This document shows, piece after piece, positions 34,915 through 47,833 of a stretch of DNA of 64,000 bases. A model generated the notes under the pieces. The model was not told the origin of the DNA. It saw only the letters and a list, made by a program, of their open reading frames with translations, and searched no databases. This DNA comes from Monomorium pharaonis (lineage: Eukaryota > Arthropoda > Insecta > Hymenoptera > Formicidae), in the NCBI RefSeq assembly GCF_013373865.1, contig NC_050473.1:5095710-5159709 (forward strand), written 5' to 3'. Each line of letters begins with the position of its first letter. The stretch's first letter is position 1. A program made the translations under genes and the position numbers.

Positions 34915-37900
34915 CTGTTTCATAACTCGCTGCGCGTTAGTATAGTTGTCAACAAATATTTTGTATTGTAAACCAATATTTATTGCAGGAACTGTATTAT
35001 TTTTAAATAACAATATATTCTTCGTTGAAAGCATCTACAATAATAAAGGCAGTGATTTTAATCATTTTTTAATCGAAATTTAAGTATTTTCGAGCGAGAC
35101 GCTAGATTGTAGAATTAAAGCTGTCGTTTAAGTTTTGTGAGTGTATCCGTCTAAAAATCTTTTTAAAAGGCCTTTTAAAATCAAAATAAAACCGTTTTAG
35201 TAAGTGAAAAGTGGAGCACAAATCGTGTCCCATCGTGTACACATATACTTGCACAACGCATACCGTTATTTAAGTTGTAATTAGAGAAATACTTTAAATT
35301 TTGCTTTATAATTTTACAAGTATATTCTCTGCAAGTATTACTATTTATTAAAACTAAAAAAAAGAAGAATCAAAATTTTTGATTTTATAAACAAAATTTC
35401 TTTTTTAAGAATCGCTGCTTAAATTTTCTTTTATATGTTGCCAAATACCTTGTACATATTTTAATTATATATATGTATTGCATTTACCAGAAAATACAAT
35501 TTATCATATAATAATATGCAATATATACTGTTGTAATAGGTGTTACGAATATTACAATATCATGTATTCAAACAGAAAATATATACTCGACATAATTCTA
35601 TTACAAGCAGGTAAAGGCTCGTGAATAAAACATATTTTTGTTTACTATTATTCTTCTATTTTCATACTCCTTAATCACACATTCTTAATAATTACTAAAA
35701 TAATTACTAAAATTTATTCGGGTTGATCAAAATACCAAAATAGTACGCCTGTTTTCACATACTTGACTTTATTTTCCTTGTTTCTTTTACATATCTTTGA
35801 CAATATTGTACGTTTCTCTTACAAGGAGAATGATTCACAAACAGTAACGGTCCTTAAAGCGTTAATACTTCTGTTGCTTTTTTCTCCGCTTTGTATAGCA
35901 ATCGTATAGTATTGAATATAACTCAACAATAATACCGATTATCTTGTCGTACATTCATTATACAATATTACAAACGTTATATTTTTCATATTCCATTATA
36001 ATATGTATGTACATATTATATATAATATACAGGATATGTATACATATACAGGATATGTATTGTGTATATGTGTTTGTATTTTTGGATCCAGTCGATATGC
36101 GACTGTCTGTATATTTATGCATATCCTAAAATATACGTGTTTTACGTATTATGCATTTATGTAATAATAATAGTGTTATATGAAAAAAAGTAAGTATATA
36201 TTAATTAATACCAGCTAAAACATTTGGTATCAAAACCATTGCAGAAAAAGAAAATAAAACGTCTTTAATAAGTATTTCTCGTATTTTGCTCAGTCGGAGC
36301 CCCGCTCATTGGAATTTATTATAATGGTATTAATTATTATTATCATTATTACTATTATTATTATTATACGCAATGTCGTACATAATAAAGGAAAGTGAGT
36401 TCTGTTTTTATATATAAATCGACACATAAAAAACTTTTCACTCAGCATAGAAAACAACATTTCGGCAATATTGCAGGAATGTTGCAAAGCTGCCACGACA
36501 TTGCTGGAACCCAGTAAACTATAAATATAACTGCCATGTAGTAAAATAATTAAATTTACGTATACATATATCATATAACAGTTATATTGTATATCCTGGG
36601 AATGCTCCGTTGCTGTTTCAAGAAAATGAGAACGTAAAACGTAAATGATGAAATAGGATATAATTGACAACAGAATTTACAATAAAATATGTATTATAAA
36701 TCAGATTTATGTAAAAATTGCTTATGAAATGATTCCAATAAACTCTGATTTTGACAAATGAGAAGGGCAAATTTGCTTTTTTTTCTTCTGAATATCGACT
36801 AAGGAGGAAGACGCGATTCTACAACTCTAATAATAGAAAGATGTCTCATTTTCGAAACGTAAAAATTGTGTTCGGGACACGAGAGCCCGTTTGCTATTAC
36901 ACTAGAAAAATGGTTCGCTTGTCTGAATTATCTATCCTACTATTTTTTGTTTCGTCAACAGCATCATTTTTCGGCGATATATGTATACCAATTCGTATAA
37001 AAAAATATCTTTATTTCTTGGCACCAATCGTAATCACCAATCGTGTTCGCACTATACTAGTGTATGTACATCGTAATGTGTATCATTGCACTTGATGAAT
37101 TCTAAATTATTTGCCAAACTGCCAGTTAGCCGGCACCTATCCATTAATAAAATTAACAGAAATATTTAATTGCATTGATGGTAATTTAATAAGTAGCAAA
37201 ATAAAAATACATATAAAATAATTTTTTAAATATAAAATAATTTTTTAAACAATTTTTTAAATATATGAATTACATAATTCGTATGCCAGCATATTTCGCA
37301 AAAATGTTGAAATTTGTCTCTGATTAAAAAAAAATTGGTAACCTTAATATAAATACTTGAACTAAAGAAATTTAATAAAATTGCAAAATTTATTCAGTAA
37401 ATTATTTATTCATTAACAACTTTTTTCAATATAAATAGGAATATTTTTGCCTGAATTTTTTCTTAAAGTCGCATGCAATAAGGCTTTCAAAAATGTGTCG
37501 TTTGATAACGTATAATTAATGTAGCGTTAGTTTAGAAAGATACAATAATTAGTTTCAAAATAAGAAAATAAATAAAATTTACCAAACTGGCAAAATTGGC
37601 AAATGTTTAAAAAATTTATACAGCACTGATTATGTTTAATGTTATCTGTATAAAATTATTTGGATAAAAAAATAGCTTTATCTTATCTTTATTTAGATTA
37701 GAAGAAATGTGTATTATTTTCATCTTTATCTTAGATAAAGAAATATCATCTTTTTTATATTAACTAAGCCAATTTGAACAAATATGAAGAATTATCCTCA
37801 GCTTTAACGTCTAAATTAGTCTAACAGAAGAATTTCTTAAAGCAATAACAATTATTTCAAAATTATAAATAGCTTAAACTTTTTTTACAAAAAATTTTGT

Positions 37901-39337
37901 CAGTTATTATAAGTTATACATTTCATCATTTATATTATAATAAAAGTTATACATTTGCTGCGTATGCGCGTTTTTGTGCATATTTATCAAAATATGATCT
38001 TATATTATGATTAAGATAATTATTCTAAATTATTTTTAAAAAAATTTTAATCACTGCATATATTAAAAAATAAAGTTAATAATGCAAATATTAAATGTAA
38101 TATTTTAAGCTTTATGAGACATAAATTACACATTAATTAAATATTTCAGAATATATTTATTGAAATTTTATTTAAAAAATTTCTTGAGAATTCCAAATTT
38201 TCAGGTATTTTTTAAATTTAAAATTACAAGATAACACAATTTTTTAATGCAACTTTGAAATAAATTGCATTAAAAGAGCTGCGAAAAACTTCCTAAACAT
38301 TTACCAAATAGTATTTATATAAATATAGAACTTGCACACGTATTGCACACTTACACGTTTTTATAAAAAAATACAATATAATACAATCAAAATATAATAA
38401 AAATAACTAAAAATATATATGTATGTATAAATTTTGTTAAATATTCTGAGTTCTTTTCAGAATCAATATTTTATTTATTATTATTTATTGTTACCAAAAT
38501 TTGTTTTTTAAGATAAACAATATAAATTTTTATAAAATTTTTAGAAATGTCTGACTTTTTTTAATTTTAACACTCATTGTCTGAAAAAGTAAAAATTTTT
38601 TTATAATTATAATTGTGTAACTTGAATAAATCGATCGTTCATATAAAGTTTATATAAAATTTTGAAATTGTGAGTAAACTGTGCTGTTAACTATATTATA
38701 TGCCTGAAAAATAGCAGTATTAATCAGCTAATAACAATTTTGTAAACGTTAGCAGGAACGATAAGCCCGTCATAACTTGACGAGATATATGAGCAGTTTT
38801 TCAAAATTTAATTTTACACAGAGATTTCCGTCTATATTTAACAATAATATTAGTTGGTAAAATGTGACATCTTGTTATCTCGAGATCCTTCATGGCAGCA
38901 TTTTTACTTTTATTGCTATCGATGTGTCTCAAATTACCAGTCACCGTTGCTAACGCGCGTATTTTGTTTTATATATACGAAGAAACCGCTTTTCCTATCT
39001 TATGCCAGATTAATTATAGCGGAATATTTCTGCAAAAAGTACACTCTGGAATTAATTAATCGACTATACACTCCGCTCCTTTCATAATTTCTTACTCGCG
39101 ATAACAGTTAAGGGATTAACGCATGCAGATTTGACTTTCTTGTTTATAAAAGGACAATGCAACCAAATTTTTTAAAACAATTTCTACTTTAAATTGTCCC
39201 ACAGAAATTTAACACTAGCAATATTAAATTGGTCAGATTATTTTAAGCACTAACAACAGTATTGTGAATACTCAAAATAAATAATTAATATTGTAATGAT
39301 TAATTTAATCATGAAATACTATTGCGGGTGAATTTTT

Positions 39338-39580
39338 TCAACCAAATGCTAATTCAAGTCTAATAGAGAGAACAATGCTGTTAAGATGATTTATCACATC
39401 CTTTCTTGGTTTATTTCTCCAGGACATCACTTTGTTTTTATAGCACGCGAGGTCGAATCGTTTGGCAGCCTTCTTCCTACGAACAATAGCTACGTTTATT
39501 AACCTTATTTGATCTGTTGGCGTAATATCTGCGACATTATCGCAGCGAGTTTGACTCAACAAGGTTGATTGAAATTGCAA
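39338..39580 (-). pseudogene. SBDS-like pseudogene fragment (first-exon region)
   Basis: The translation contains TPTDQIRLINVAIVRRKKAA and KRFDLACYKNKVMSWRNK, clearly the N-terminus of the SBDS ribosome-maturation protein family. An ATG at 39537 followed by codons for Ser-Gln-Ile is one base out of frame with this block, so a single-base deletion near codon 5 breaks the start. After the WRNK region the expected segment is shortened, ending in LELAFG followed by a stop; the SBDS Lys-rich stretch before AFG is missing. No later SBDS exons are seen. It is interpreted as a decayed duplicate or retrocopy fragment; the functional gene must be elsewhere. Confidence 0.75.
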
Positions 39581-42500
39581 TCTATAAGATAGCCATAAAA
39601 AAGTATTAAAAAATGCTTAATCATGCAAGTGTAAGAAAAAAATAGGGTAAGAAATTAACGTAAGAAAAATAAATAGCATTGCCAAGATGTTAAGTATTGC
39701 TAGTATTAAATTTTTGTGAAACCATGTCCACGTTTCTTCCTCGCATACAATAAGAAAGGCATTTTCGTTTTATCTGTTATTACTTTCGCCTGCAAAAGTA
39801 ATGATATATCTGTATAATCACGGTATATTCTTTTCTTAACTTAACGCGAGATACTCGTATTATCTCGGTTATTGCGATTTATTTCTACATTTAAGAATTG
39901 TATCGACGTGAGAAATAAAACACACCCTGCATATCCGATTAATAATCGAGTTTGTAGTGTAATCGCGAGACTCCTCATATAAACTGAGAATATAGTTTCA
40001 TACGAGAATTACGAACGTGCTTAATACATGTATGTCAACTTTCGGATTATGCATTGATTAATATCACACTTTAAACTGTGGACAAGTATTTTTTGCTTAG
40101 CTTAAGAACCCGTTAACCGGCAAAACGACACAATCCAAAATACTTTCGCGTTGATCAAGAAATAATACTATTAAACTTCGTTTCGTTTGTGAAAACGTTT
40201 TTAATGTCTATTCAGAATTTCAATTATTATCACATCTAATAAGAGCATTTGAATAAATGCAGAATGCACGTGTAGAAAAAATATTAATTGTAATATTACA
40301 TAAATGTAAAATTTATAATTTTAAATTATTTCAATATAAAAATCATATTAATATTATATATTAATTCCGTAATATAAACATATGCAATTTTATATGAAAT
40401 ACCTATAGTCTAGGCATTGTCTAATATTACTGCCTTTTTATTAGTTGTAGCAATATTGCTTAAAAAATAGACAAGAACTAGATAGTTTATTTAGTGATTC
40501 TAAAGTAATTTTCCTAAAAAAAATATATGCATTTGTACAGGGATGGAAAATAACGCATTATTTGTAACGTATATTGTAGTAGAAATTCAATAAACACAAT
40601 TAATCAACATAACTTAATTAAAGCATTCATTGAGTGAAAGCATATTTAGAAAAGTATTAATTGTAATAACATACTATGTAAAAACTGTAGTTTTAAATTA
40701 TTTTTCAAGGTAAAAAATAATTAATATTATACTTTGATTACGATATCTAAGAGATAAATTAAAATATTTGAATATTTTTTATGTCTACGTATTTATGTAC
40801 AAAAAGACAAAGAAAAAATAAACAGAGTTACATGCATCGTTTTGCTCGATTTACGGTTTTATATATAGATACAAAGTCAATATAAATTGACAGGACAGAT
40901 AGATAATACGGCGAGAAGACAATTGAAACGGTTCTAAAAACTGCAGATAACAGAGCTAATTATTATTCATCGTATCGGACAATTAATGCAATCGAGATGG
41001 GTGGCACATACAGTTGTTCGTCATAGAAAACAACGGAGAATATTAATAGGGATCAGTCGTGATCCGCACGCCGATTATTCGCGCGATCACTCTTAATTAA
41101 CGAAATAAATTCAATTTTATAAAGTATATATAGGACACGTGGAACAATTCTTGTGCAAGTTTATTATAAATTATTGAATGATTGTCTGCATAGAGAGAAT
41201 TTAATTAGAATTTGCCCTTAAAATCAAGAAAATAATAGTAGGATAACATGAACATCGAAGAATTTAGTAAAAATTATTAAAATAATTAAAAATTACTAAT
41301 TTTAGTAAATTTACAAAATTTTATTGTATTATAATTAGATAATTTAGTACAATTTAACTTGATTTTATTAAAATTATAATAATTTTTACTAAAATTATAG
41401 TGAACTATATCAATTACTCAATTAATAAAGTTCAGTGTTCATATTATTCCACGATTATCATAATTGTAAGAGTAAGTTTTAAGAAAAAATTCTCTCTGTA
41501 TATCAAAGCTCAAGATTTCATTAAGCAAGACATTTGTTTAACTTGATTTGTCTCAAGTTATTACAATTTAATGGCATATTTGCGGTCGAGCTAGATTTGA
41601 CGTATCCCTAAAGTCGATATAATATATCTTTTACATCATTGCATACATTAAGTTGCATCAGAACAATTACGTGCTCACAATAAAAAATATTGAAAGTGTG
41701 TTGTTATATACGTGTATATAACGTACATATGTATAAGTATTGCCCAAAATATGTATTTCATATTGTATTATATATAATGTGTAAAAGGATTGATATGTCG
41801 AAGTCATAAACTATGTGTATCACAGTATTGTGATTAAGAAAGTAATCGCAATAACTTAAATTTCTTTTTTCTTTTGTGTTTCTCTTCTCGTTCTCCCCTC
41901 TTCCTTCTTCGCTGTTTTTTTTAACAATCAAGTTTACTTACTAAAATTTTGTTTCTGCCACAAACGCAACAAACATTGTTTAAAACAGTTTGGAAGGAGA
42001 GCAATGTTCAATCATTCAAGTCCTCGCAGGACAAGTAATTTTGCTTACAATACATACATGTGTCACTTATCTTTTTCGTATTCATAAAGTATTTCTTTTT
42101 CTAAAAATTCACTAGCAAATTGCTCGTAAATTTTTTTCAATGTTATCCGTTTTCTTTAAAAACTTCTGTATAAACTATGATTCATTTTCTTTTTTTTTTT
42201 TTTCGAAGACACCAATCAATGTTTTTTGGTCCCTATATATTATACATTTAAATATAAGCACACTTGTGCGCAAAATATTTCAGAAAACATTTAAGGTAAA
42301 TGTTTCAGATAATCGAACATGTCCTAGACGTTTATAGAGAAACTTATTATTAATCTCAAATGTGTTTTTCATGATAATGTTAAAATTAAATTGTATTTTT
42401 TAAATATTTAAAGATATTTAATAAGATAGATCACGTTAAATATTATAAAAATTTTTTAAAAATTATTACATAACTATATTATAATTAACATTTGGCTACT

Positions 42501-42589
42501 CAAAATGCTTTTTTAAGAAATATTGTGTATTTGTCCAATTATTGAGACATTTATCTTAACTGCACAAGGCAAACTCTTTCCAAATATAT

Positions 42590-43185
42590 TTAACCCTTTC
42601 ATGCATACATTTTTCTTCTGAGCGATTTTTCATGAAACTTGATAGAGATTTTTGAGGTCGCTGATAATAAATTTGAGGTCAGAATTTCGAAATTCAGCAT
42701 CCAAGTAGACTCAAAATGGCGGATCATAAATTTCAATATACGAAACTGAAAATTCGTACTCAGGGATTTGCGAGATCGCCGATTGCAAATTTCAGGTCAA
42801 ATGATAAAATTTGTCGTCCAAGACAATTGAAATAAAAGTTCTAATAAGCATTTTTTTCTTTAATCAGCCATTTTGAACTTTGGACATCGGATTCGTAATC
42901 ACCAATCCCAGAAACCCCTGTATAGCAAATTTCAAATAAAAATATTTAAATAGCTATTAGAGAATAAAATTTTTTTTGAAAAATGTACATTTTCTCAATT
43001 TGTTTATTTACAATATTTTTGCAATAAATGAAATATAGTTTTATACTATTTCGTTATGTTCTATCCTACAAACACCAAAAAAACGTAAAAAATCCTACCC
43101 AAATACGTAAAATAGAAAGAAATTTACAAATATGTGAGAAAGAAAAGGTGGAAACGGTGGTTCCCTATATGCATGAAAAGATTAA
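42590..43185. mobile_element. TTAA-flanked element, CCCTTTCATGCATAC end
   Basis: TTAA at 42590 followed by CCCTTTCATGCATAC, and ATATGCATGAAAAGATTAA at the right end (TTAA at 43182), are inverted with mismatches. The interior repeats phrases such as caaatttcaggtcaaa and gatcgccgattgcaaattt. No intact transposase; an 83-codon ORF at 43028 crosses the right boundary and is not recognisable. Confidence 0.55.
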
Positions 43186-43808
43186 AAAGTACATATCTAT
43201 CGCTTTCTTCATATTAAACGTGCCACATTATTTTATCGAAGTACGAATAAGTTTAATCACAATTTATCTTAAAAATTAGTATTAATTAATCCTTTTTTAA
43301 GTTTTTGGTCTCGCTTCTAACTTATATCTAGATATTGTCTCGTTGAAAACAAAATTTCGCGTGAAATCAGCAAGCTCGTTTGTCTGCATTTTCTTTGTTC
43401 TCACTCTTTTCTACATGATACGCGACAAATACTAAAATCGTCGATTTGTTCGCATAGATGATTATTATTATTTGTATTATCACAAGTACCAAACTGTATT
43501 TAATTGCATCGTAAAATGATTCGTAATTGAAAAGCTGTTATTTCTTGTAATGTTTTGATATTTCAAACAAAGAGAAAAAATGCTTCTTCTTTTTCATATC
43601 ATATTGGCGATATTTACGAGTTTACATATTATGTCCACGGAAAAAATGATGTATTAACAGTTAACAGCAATTTAATTAAAAATAATCTTGTTTTAATTTA
43701 CAATAATATTAAAAAATAATATTTTAATAAAACAACAGTACAACGTACACGTTACTTTCGTGTATATATACATATATATGTATGTATATATAGTACATAG
43801 CATATATG

Positions 43809-44500
43809 TAATATATTTATTTTATAAATATTTTTAGATAGTTAATTTTATTTAAATTTTACATAAGAAATATATTAACAAATTATGAGTTTAAATTAAA
43901 ATAAAAGATTATTAAAAATTAGTATGGTAATTGTGCACGATAAGGGTAAGATCGCTCTTATTGTGCATAATTATTATTAGTATTATTTATTTCAAATTAT
44001 TAAATTATTTTTATTTGTTATTAAAATAAAAACATTTTTGGTTTTTAAATACTTTAAATTTTTTAGGCGAATTGAAACTAATCTTAATTCATTAACTATA
44101 TATATAGTTAATTATTTTTATTTGTTATTAAAATAAAAACATTTTTGGTTTTTAAATACTTTAAATGTCTTTTTAGGCGAATTAAAACTAATCTTATTCA
44201 ATAACTATATACATATATAGTTAATGAATTAAGATTAGTTTCAATTCGCCTAAAAAATTTAAAGTATTCAAAAACCAAAAATGTTTTTATTTTAATAACA
44301 AATAAAAATAATTTAATAATTTGAAATAAATAATACTAATGATAATTATGCACAATAAGAGCGATCTCACCCTTATCGTGCACAATTACTATACTAATTT
44401 TTAATCTTTTATTTTAATTTAAACTCATAATTTGTTAATATATTTCTTATGTAAAATTTAAATAAAATTAACTATCTAAAAATGTTTATAAAATATATTA
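43809..44500. repeat. Near-perfect 690-bp palindrome with a tandem duplication in one arm
   Basis: The right arm (44212-44500) is the inverted copy of the left arm (43809-44210) from the outer atatttttagatagttaatt through cgataagggt(a/g)agatcgctctta to the inner actaatcttaattcattaac. The centre, near 44211, is actatatacatatatagt. The left arm is about 113 bp longer because a roughly 107-bp unit (ttatttttatttgttattaa through the aaactaatctta phrase) is present twice. A transcript would form a hairpin of about 290 bp. No coding capacity. Confidence 0.85.
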
Positions 44501-45822
44501 CGAAATGTATTACAAAAGAAAAAAATGCAGCTGAGAAATAAAATACATGCCATAAAAAAGAAATGAAATTAAAATGTCATCCAAACATTATTAAGATAAT
44601 AAGTAATATGCCGTAAGATATACTAAAAAAATTAATTAATTTAATAACAGAGTATTATATTAATAATAAAAATTTCAAGAAATTCCAGTAGCAAATTATT
44701 TAGCACACTTAACATTGCGCATATATTTCACACAGGATGCTAATATACCATTTTAGTCCGTGTATTCCTTGCGTAAAAAGATTGCTTTTAAATCATTCTT
44801 TTCAACGCGTGCAAACCAAAATTACGAAGAAATCAAGGTTCAGGTACAAAATATAATTCTCATTAACGTATTAAACAACCATAAAATTAATTTTTTACAT
44901 CGATTTAAAAGATAAATCTTTTAAATCAAATATATATCTTTCAATATTGTAGAAAAGTCGTATTTACAAATAATATTATTAGAATGTATAAAGATACAAT
45001 ATATCTGTTTTTGCAATTTCTTATGATGAATCCAAGCAGAACAACAAAGTCATGATAATCGTAAATGAATCAGTAAAAATGAATTGTAACTATATAATAA
45101 AAAAGTGACTTTTATTTAATAATTTTGGAATTATTTTAACATTATATTTAATTAAAAAGTCATGATAAGTTCTTGTTCTGCTTAAATAGTTTTAAAAGTA
45201 CACGTATGTGAATGTAACTCATGTAATTGCGTATGATCGCATCGTATGAAACGCTTATATATAAACTCGGGTAAGAATAACTCACTTAAAAATAAAAATA
45301 ATATAAATCCGCAAAAACTCCGACCTTAATGATGATGAAGAAGGTCGGTCATGTATCAACTATTAATGATTAATTCGCCAATTGGCTAGTTTCAAATTTC
45401 ATTGACTATATCTGGAAGATATTCGATACTAGTATATACAATTCAAGTAAAAACCGAGTATTACTCGCGTCAATTCCATATCTTCTTCACATTGATGTTT
45501 TCGTCTCGTTATTTTCCTAACTTAACCCTAGGTGACAAATGCGGAGTGCATTATTACTTCGAGAAATTCAAACTAAGTCATCTTCGCACATTTTTTGTTA
45601 AAAAAAATGGATTTTTTAATATTTCTTTGACAAAAACACCATTGTTATTTATATACATTGCTTTTTTCATTAAAAAAAATAACTAAAAAAAGACACTAAG
45701 CTTAATTATTAATTTACTGCCGATAGGATTCAGACACTAAAGCAGTTTGCGGTAACGTTTCACCCCGCTTTTGCCTTTGAAGATAAATAAATTCAGTTTT
45801 ATCTTCTTGGGTTAATTATTCT

Positions 45823-46251
45823 TTAACCCTTCAAACCGTGATACATTATATTACGTAGTTAATAAAACGTTTCAACAATTACATAATTTAAAAATAATAT
45901 AAAATATCAAGCTTGAATAATAGTACTAATTAAAAACTAATAAAAATAGAAACTTGTGCAAATAAATTACATACAAACTTTCTTTACATATGTAATACTA
46001 ATATTAATCTTCAGAGTACACACTGGGTTAGAGTCTCCTTAGGATATTCTTTTTCCTTATTGTGCAAGATTTCGGAAAAAAAATTCAAATCAATACTTTT
46101 ACATTGTTAACCCAAATGTGCATAAAGGCAATAATAAGATGTGTACTCTGAGGGTTAATATTATTTTTTATATACGTATATTAATATTTTTTGTACATAA
46201 TTTTGCTACTTAAAATAACCAACTTTTCACTAATTTGGTCTGAAGGGTTAA
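45823..46251. mobile_element. TTAA-flanked element with CCCTTCARACC ends
   Basis: The left end TTAACCCTTCAAACC (45823) and right end GGTCTGAAGGGTTAA (ending 46251) are inverted. TTAA duplication plus CCCT-type ends match piggyBac-derived MITEs. It contains a second TTAA element at 46004-46158. Confidence 0.7.
46004..46158. mobile_element. TTAA element nested inside the 45823-46251 element
   Basis: TTAA at 46004, then TCTTCAGAGTACACA; at the right end GTGTACTCTGAGGG, then TTAA at 46155. The ends are inverted with the same spacing from TTAA. 155 bp, non-coding. Confidence 0.65.
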
Positions 46252-46935
46252 TTAATTGCCATTAATGACCATAACTTATTTTTACTAACAGTCAATACTG
46301 TAATCCACCAATTTTATAACGGGCCATAACACAATGAGTGTAACAGTTCATTTATGGTCTCACACGAATTGTTAGTCTTATCTTTATTTCAGCTGCATTT
46401 CCTGTTGCACTGTTTGATCTAACGCTTCGAAAATTGAATCAAAATGACTATTGAACACGAATTGTTTGCGATCTTTAGCCAATCAATAATGAGCAAGTAA
46501 ATACTTAGAGCAAGTAAATACTTAGAAAGGCAAGCACCAAGTTCACAATATTTCACTTGTAATATTCATCACAAAAGTCAATTCCAAAAAGACAAGAGAA
46601 AAATCATTCTCTCAAAGATAAATTTACTTTGTTGTTTCTATAAGTGTTCACTCAATCTTGTGAAGGAATTCCTTGAGAAAATTCCCCTAGATTTTTCGAA
46701 GTTTTTATTCAAACTAGATTTTCTTCAAAACTCCAGATTAAAGAGTTTATTATTGCATTTAAATTTTATTTTATATTAATTTACTATATAATTTAGTTTT
46801 TTTATTATACGCTTTTTAATAATCATATACTTACAAAAACTTGAGTTTTAAATATAAAATTTAAGAAAATATTGAAAATAAATAATATAAACTAAAGCAT
46901 ATAATAATCTGCGATATACAGATTTAGCTGATATA

Positions 46936-47077
46936 AGCCCATTTCTACCAACGTAGATTAATTTTAGCCCCCGGTTTAACTTACTCTTTACCTCTTTCTA
47001 ATTTTTGGAACTAGAATGAGATAACAAGTAAATTAAACCGAGATTAAAGTTAACCTACGTTGATAGAAACGGGCCAT
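46936..47077. mobile_element. Palindromic MITE with GCCCATTTCTACCAACGTAG ends
   Basis: The left arm (gcccatttctaccaacgtag, then cggtttaacttact) and right arm (aagtaaattaaaccg, then ctacgttgatagaaacgggc) are inverted over about 50 bp. Confidence 0.75.
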
Positions 47078-47730
47078 AGAAGTATAGAATTCCAAAAATG
47101 ATTAAATTTGCAACAATTTAGAACCTTGTATTATCTTTCTTTAAATAAAAATTCGCGAGTTGTACAAAAATATACATAAATAAACATCAATCATCAACAT
47201 TTTGTAAGGAAAAATTTATCAATTACGAGAAAAATAAAAAAAAGAAACAATTCTGTTAAAATAGAAATAGAAATCAAATTTAAGATAATTTACAATTTCC
47301 AAATTTTTTTAGTATCAATAAAATCCTATAAAAACCATGATTTTGAAGGATAAAAAACCTTCTAAAAATTCCAGGTTTTCCCAGTTTTCCTCGAGAGTAA
47401 ACATCCTGCTCCACTCAGATTTTTATAGATTTAGTGATCACAGATTAGCTATATGTTGATATATAATGCGGATAAATGCGAAAAGAACCTTATGCAACTA
47501 CGAATCAGCGAAATAATTTAGTTTTCGATAATAATAACAATAAAATATTGGTACGTACCTATTTTATGACAATTTAATGAGTAAATACGATAAAAATATT
47601 TTCTTCACAAGATTTCGTCTTTATCACAACCAAATTGAGTGATTCCTCGTTAAACACATACAAATAAAAAAAAGATAAGATTGTACATCTTCTGATCAAT
47701 AAAGAAATAAAGAGACCATAAATAAAAGAA

Positions 47731-47736
47731 TTTATT
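47731..47736 (-). terminator. Probable Dlg5 poly(A) signal
   Basis: TTTATT on the plus strand reads AATAAA on the minus strand, about 100 nt beyond the Dlg5 stop codon at 47834. Confidence 0.45.
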
Positions 47737-47833
47737 TTGCACAGCAATTTTTGCATATGTGCACGACGTAAGGGCCCCCTGGTGGAATTTAGATTGACTT
47801 CCACTGTGGTTTGTGGGGACCCCCCCTTTTGTG

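Larger units (their letters stand above)
33142..47833. other. 14.7-kb gene-poor interval between the Spaetzle gene and Dlg5
   Basis: AT-rich throughout, with no intact protein-coding gene. It presumably starts with the Spaetzle 3' UTR. Supported contents are an orphan exon-like segment (34793-34914, minus), an SBDS-like pseudogene exon (39338-39580, minus), TTAA elements at 42590-43185 and 45823-46251, the long palindrome at 43809-44500, a MITE at 46936-47077, and the probable Dlg5 poly(A) signal at 47731. The remaining ORFs (up to 126 codons) show no recognisable features. Confidence 0.55.

Noticed and set aside
36290..37095. ORFs of 126 and 114 codons in the gene-poor interval
   Set aside because: No domain, no splice context, composition of AT-rich non-coding DNA.
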